Below, piece by piece: positions 15,145 through 17,097 of a stretch of 17,097 nt of DNA. Each line of letters opens with the position of its first letter. Positions within the stretch are counted from its first letter, which is position 1. The position numbers and the translations under genes were made by a program. Below the pieces are notes generated by a model. The model was not told the origin of the DNA. It ran no database searches and worked only from the letters and a program-made list of their open reading frames with translations. The stretch is from Anaerolineales bacterium UBA6663 (GTDB lineage Bacteria > Chloroflexota > Anaerolineae > Anaerolineales > UBA6663): NCBI GenBank assembly GCA_002455335.1, contig DKKP01000285.1, positions 1 through 17,097 of the forward strand. Reading direction: 5' to 3'.

Positions 15145-16140
15145 TCAGTACTTGCGCGTCGGCAGGAGCTCGAGCGCGTCGTCCGGGTAGTAGACCGTCT
15201 CGTTGGTCAGGACGCTCTTCTCGATCGGCTCACCGTTCATGAGCTTGAGCGCCATCTCGAAGACCTGCGGTCCGAGCAGCGGATTGCACTCGACGTCGGC
15301 CTGGATCCAACCGTCGGCCATGGCCTGGAAGCCGCCGCGTGTGCCGTCCACCGACACGATCTTGAGCTCGCCAGGCTGGATGCCCGCGGCCTTGATCGCC
15401 TCGATGGCGCCGATGGCCATGTCGTCGTTATGGACGAAGATGCCCTGGAACTGGCCCTCGTATTTCTTCAGGAAGGCCTCCATCACGGGCTTGGCCTCGG
15501 CGCGGGTAAAGTTGCCCGTCTGCGAGTCGAGGATGGTGATGTTGGCGTTCAGATCAGCCCGGAAGCCCTCGGCGCGCCCGACCGCTGCGCCGGAGCCGGT
15601 GGTGCCGGAGAGCTCGAGGATGGCGCCGCCCTCGGGCAGCAGCTTGTTCATCTCGGCCGCGGCCTTCTGGCCCTCGAGCACCATGTCGGAGCCGATGTGC
15701 GAGGCGTACAGCGACGGGTCGGAACTGACCGAGCGGTCGACGATGATCACCGGGATCCCGGCGTTCTTGGCCTCGGTGAGCACCGCGTCCCAGCCGTCTT
15801 CGACCACAGGCGGCAGCGCGATGACGCTGACGCCCTGCTGGATGCAGGCGCGCACGGCCGCGATCTGGTTCTCCTGCTTCTGCTGCGCGTCAGAGAACAC
15901 CAGCTGCTTGATGCCGAGCGTCTCAGCCGTCTCCTTGATGGAGGCGGTGTTGGCCGTGCGCCAGTCGCTTTCGGCGCCGAGTTGCGGGTAGCACAGGGTC
16001 ATGTCCGCGTACGTCTTCTTGGCATCGGCCGCGGGCGCCGTGGTCGGCTGGGTGGCCGGGGAGGCCGGCGCGCAGCCCGCAGCTACGGGCAGCAGGGCCA
16101 GCACCAACGAGACCTGAGCGAAGTGTTTCGCGATTGGCAT
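15145..16140 (-). CDS. ytfQ: Sugar-binding lipoprotein of an ABC importer, YtfQ-like
   Basis: This 331-residue extracytoplasmic solute-binding protein belongs to the type I (RbsB-like) fold. The signal sequence ends in the lipobox AAGC with C23 lipidated, then a Ala/Pro/Thr-rich linker. E. coli YtfQ motifs are clear: GAESDWRTAN, DAQQKQENQIAAVRACIQQG, PPVVEDGWDAVLTEAKNAGI, IIVDRS, GNFTRAEAKPVMEAFLKKYE and VHNDDMAIGAIEAIKAAGIQ. YtfQ binds galactofuranose in E. coli; the same ligand here is likely but unproven. ATG 16140 has AAGGAGAG six bases upstream, and the signal peptide begins there, so the longer open frame to 16494 is rejected. It is followed by a strong palindrome, then ytfR. A second ytfQ-like gene lies 209 bases upstream. 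Confidence 0.93.
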   Translation of the reverse strand: MPIAKHFAQVSLVLALLPVAAGCAPASPATQPTTAPAADAKKTYADMTLCYPQLGAESDWRTANTASIKETAETLGIKQLVFSDAQQKQENQIAAVRACIQQGVSVIALPPVVEDGWDAVLTEAKNAGIPVIIVDRSVSSDPSLYASHIGSDMVLEGQKAAAEMNKLLPEGGAILELSGTTGSGAAVGRAEGFRADLNANITILDSQTGNFTRAEAKPVMEAFLKKYEGQFQGIFVHNDDMAIGAIEAIKAAGIQPGELKIVSVDGTRGGFQAMADGWIQADVECNPLLGPQVFEMALKLMNGEPIEKSVLTNETVYYPDDALELLPTRKY

Positions 16141-16349
16141 ATGCTCTCCTTGATGGGTCGTTTGCGGGATGCCCAGGGCCTCTTCCGGGGTACAGCCCCT
16201 GGACACTCCTACATTAGGGCCAGGCCCGGAAATGACCATGCTTTTTTGTGCGAGGAGTCTGCGGTTTGCGCCGCGGTTGGCGCGAGACACACGATCCCCG
16301 ATTCGACAGGGATCGATTTCTTTGGGCGATCCTATGTTTTTGCGCGCTG
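16141..16349 (-). promoter_or_regulatory. 209-base gap between the two ytfQ-like genes
   Basis: The gap contains no gene. On the minus strand, near 16220-16245, TGGTCA and TAATGT are spaced by 16 bases and could be -35 and -10 elements. Closer to ytfQ, CCAGGG and CCCTGG arms (about 16172-16202) flank a GGGG/CCCC pair and could be an operator. The gap may let ytfQ be transcribed apart from its upstream paralogue. Confidence 0.3.
16292..16315. repeat. Inverted repeat downstream of the second binding-protein gene
   Basis: CGATCCC and GGGATCG form perfect 7-base arms 10 bases apart, 35 bases after the stop codon of the upstream paralogue. It may be part of a terminator for that gene, or a regulator site for ytfQ. 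No T run follows. Confidence 0.3.
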
Positions 16350-17097
16350 TCAATAGCCGCGGCCAGGCAAGACATCTTCCGCGTCTTCCGGGAAGAAGAC
16401 GCTCTCGTACGACGGCACCCACTTGGGCACGTCCTCGCCGTTGATGACCTTGAGCGCCAGTTCGAAGAACTGCGGGCCAAGCAACGGATTGCACTCCACG
16501 GTGGCATTCAGCGTGCCGTTGAGCATCGCCTCGAACGCGCTGCGGGTGGCGTCGACCGACACGATCGCGATATCCACGCCCGGGCGCAACCCATAGGCCG
16601 TGATCGCTTCGATGGCGCCGATCGCCATGTCGTCGTTGTGCGCGTAGACGGCCGTGATCCGTTCGCCATGTCGCTGCAAAAACGCGTCCATCACCTCACG
16701 CCCACGCGCGCGGGTGAAGTCGCCCGACTCCGAGTCGAGGATATGGAGTTCGGGGTAATCGCGGAGCACCTCACGAAACCCGTGGTAGCGATCGTTCGCC
16801 GGGGCCGAGTCGAGCGTGCCAACGAGCTCGACGATCTCGGCCCGGGCGCCGACCACCTCGATCAAGGCCCGCGCGGCGTTGCGCCCCTCTTCGAGGAAGT
16901 CGGATCCCAAATAGGAGGTGTACAGGTCATCAGGAACGTCGGCGCGCCGATCGACCAGGATGATCGGTATCCCGGCGTCTCGCGCCTCCTCAAAGACCTC
17001 GTCCCAGCCGGTCTCGACGATCGGCGAGAGCCCGATGAGATCGACCTTCTGCACGATGAACTCGCGCACGGCCTCGATCTGGTTCTCCTGCTTCTGC
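16350..17097 (-). CDS. ytfQ: Second YtfQ-like sugar-binding protein, 3' part only
   Basis: The frame is open to the right edge, so the N-terminus and signal peptide are missing; about 248 residues are present. It begins QKQENQIEAVREFIVQKVDL and continues SPIVETGWDEVFEEARDAGI, IILVDRRADVPDDLYTSYLG, GDFTRARGREVMDAFLQRHG, YAHNDDMAIGAIEAITAYGL and NATVECNPLLGPQFFELALK. It aligns with the neighbouring ytfQ product along its whole visible length with no gaps of note, and by eye about half of the residues are identical, so it is an old paralogue and not a recent copy. The ligand-contacting DDM motif and the arginine after VD are kept. The valine codon GTG at 17069 is internal and not a start. It lies upstream of ytfQ on the same strand and may share or supplement the same permease. 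Confidence 0.92.
   Translation of the reverse strand, partial: QKQENQIEAVREFIVQKVDLIGLSPIVETGWDEVFEEARDAGIPIILVDRRADVPDDLYTSYLGSDFLEEGRNAARALIEVVGARAEIVELVGTLDSAPANDRYHGFREVLRDYPELHILDSESGDFTRARGREVMDAFLQRHGERITAVYAHNDDMAIGAIEAITAYGLRPGVDIAIVSVDATRSAFEAMLNGTLNATVECNPLLGPQFFELALKVINGEDVPKWVPSYESVFFPEDAEDVLPGRGY

Noticed and set aside
15430..16356. Plus-strand open frame of 308 codons
   Set aside because: It is antisense to ytfQ; Gly/Arg/Leu repeats come from codon bias.
16141..16494. N-terminal extension of ytfQ
   Set aside because: It runs through the end of the upstream paralogue; the signal peptide and AAGGAG place the start at 16140.
1..17097. CRISPR array, tRNA, rRNA, transposon ends or phage genes
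   Set aside because: No regularly spaced repeats, tRNA cloverleaf, rRNA-like segment, transposase or integrase motif was found on either strand.

Overview
The window is high-GC bacterial DNA, and almost all of it is coding on the minus strand. I would place it in the Chloroflexota or a similar high-GC lineage that anchors its exported proteins as lipoproteins. This rests on the gene mix: a MalT-type LuxR regulator with a GTG start, DinB-like, DUF4256 and PhnB/VOC-type small proteins, and lipobox signal peptides on both the thioredoxin and the sugar-binding protein. No rRNA, tRNA, transposase or CRISPR array was seen, so the taxonomic call is an inference of moderate confidence.

Left part (1-4664, minus strand). 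The 5' end of an Imm-5-like 'putative immunity protein' gene runs off the left edge. Upstream of it are two adjacent genes for small membrane proteins of unknown function, and a sequence closely matching a sigma-54 promoter lies before the first of them. Further upstream is a 931-residue MalT/LAL-type ATP-binding LuxR regulator.

Middle part (4665-7551). A two-gene unit encodes a conserved protein (HicB-like N-terminus, DinB-like C-terminus) and a DinB-family protein. A DUF4256 gene follows. Divergent from it is a plus-strand PhnB/VOC-family pseudogene, broken by an amber codon and a large in-frame internal deletion. Nested inverted repeats follow the pseudogene.

Sensor gene (7552-10188, plus strand). 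This is an 878-residue diguanylate cyclase. It has seven membrane helices, an eighth helix, a surface domain resembling nidogen-like (NIDO) modules, a ninth helix, then HAMP, PAS and GGDEF (GGEEF) domains.

Right part (10237-17097, minus strand). A sugar ABC transporter operon closely resembles E. coli ytfQRT-yjfF, the galactofuranose importer. Transcription order is: a second partial ytfQ-like binding protein, ytfQ, a long palindromic hairpin, ytfR, ytfT, yjfF, then a TlpA-like thioredoxin lipoprotein and ccdA. Genes from ytfR onward overlap or lie within a few bases of each other, so the extracytoplasmic thiol-redox pair appears to be part of the sugar-uptake transcript. The binding protein captures the sugar, YtfT/YjfF form the channel, YtfR hydrolyses ATP, and CcdA passes electrons to the TlpA-like protein outside the membrane.

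The most noteworthy points are the NIDO-like diguanylate cyclase, the redox pair fused to the sugar operon, the tandem binding proteins with an intercistronic palindrome, the sigma-54-like site, and the decayed VOC gene.
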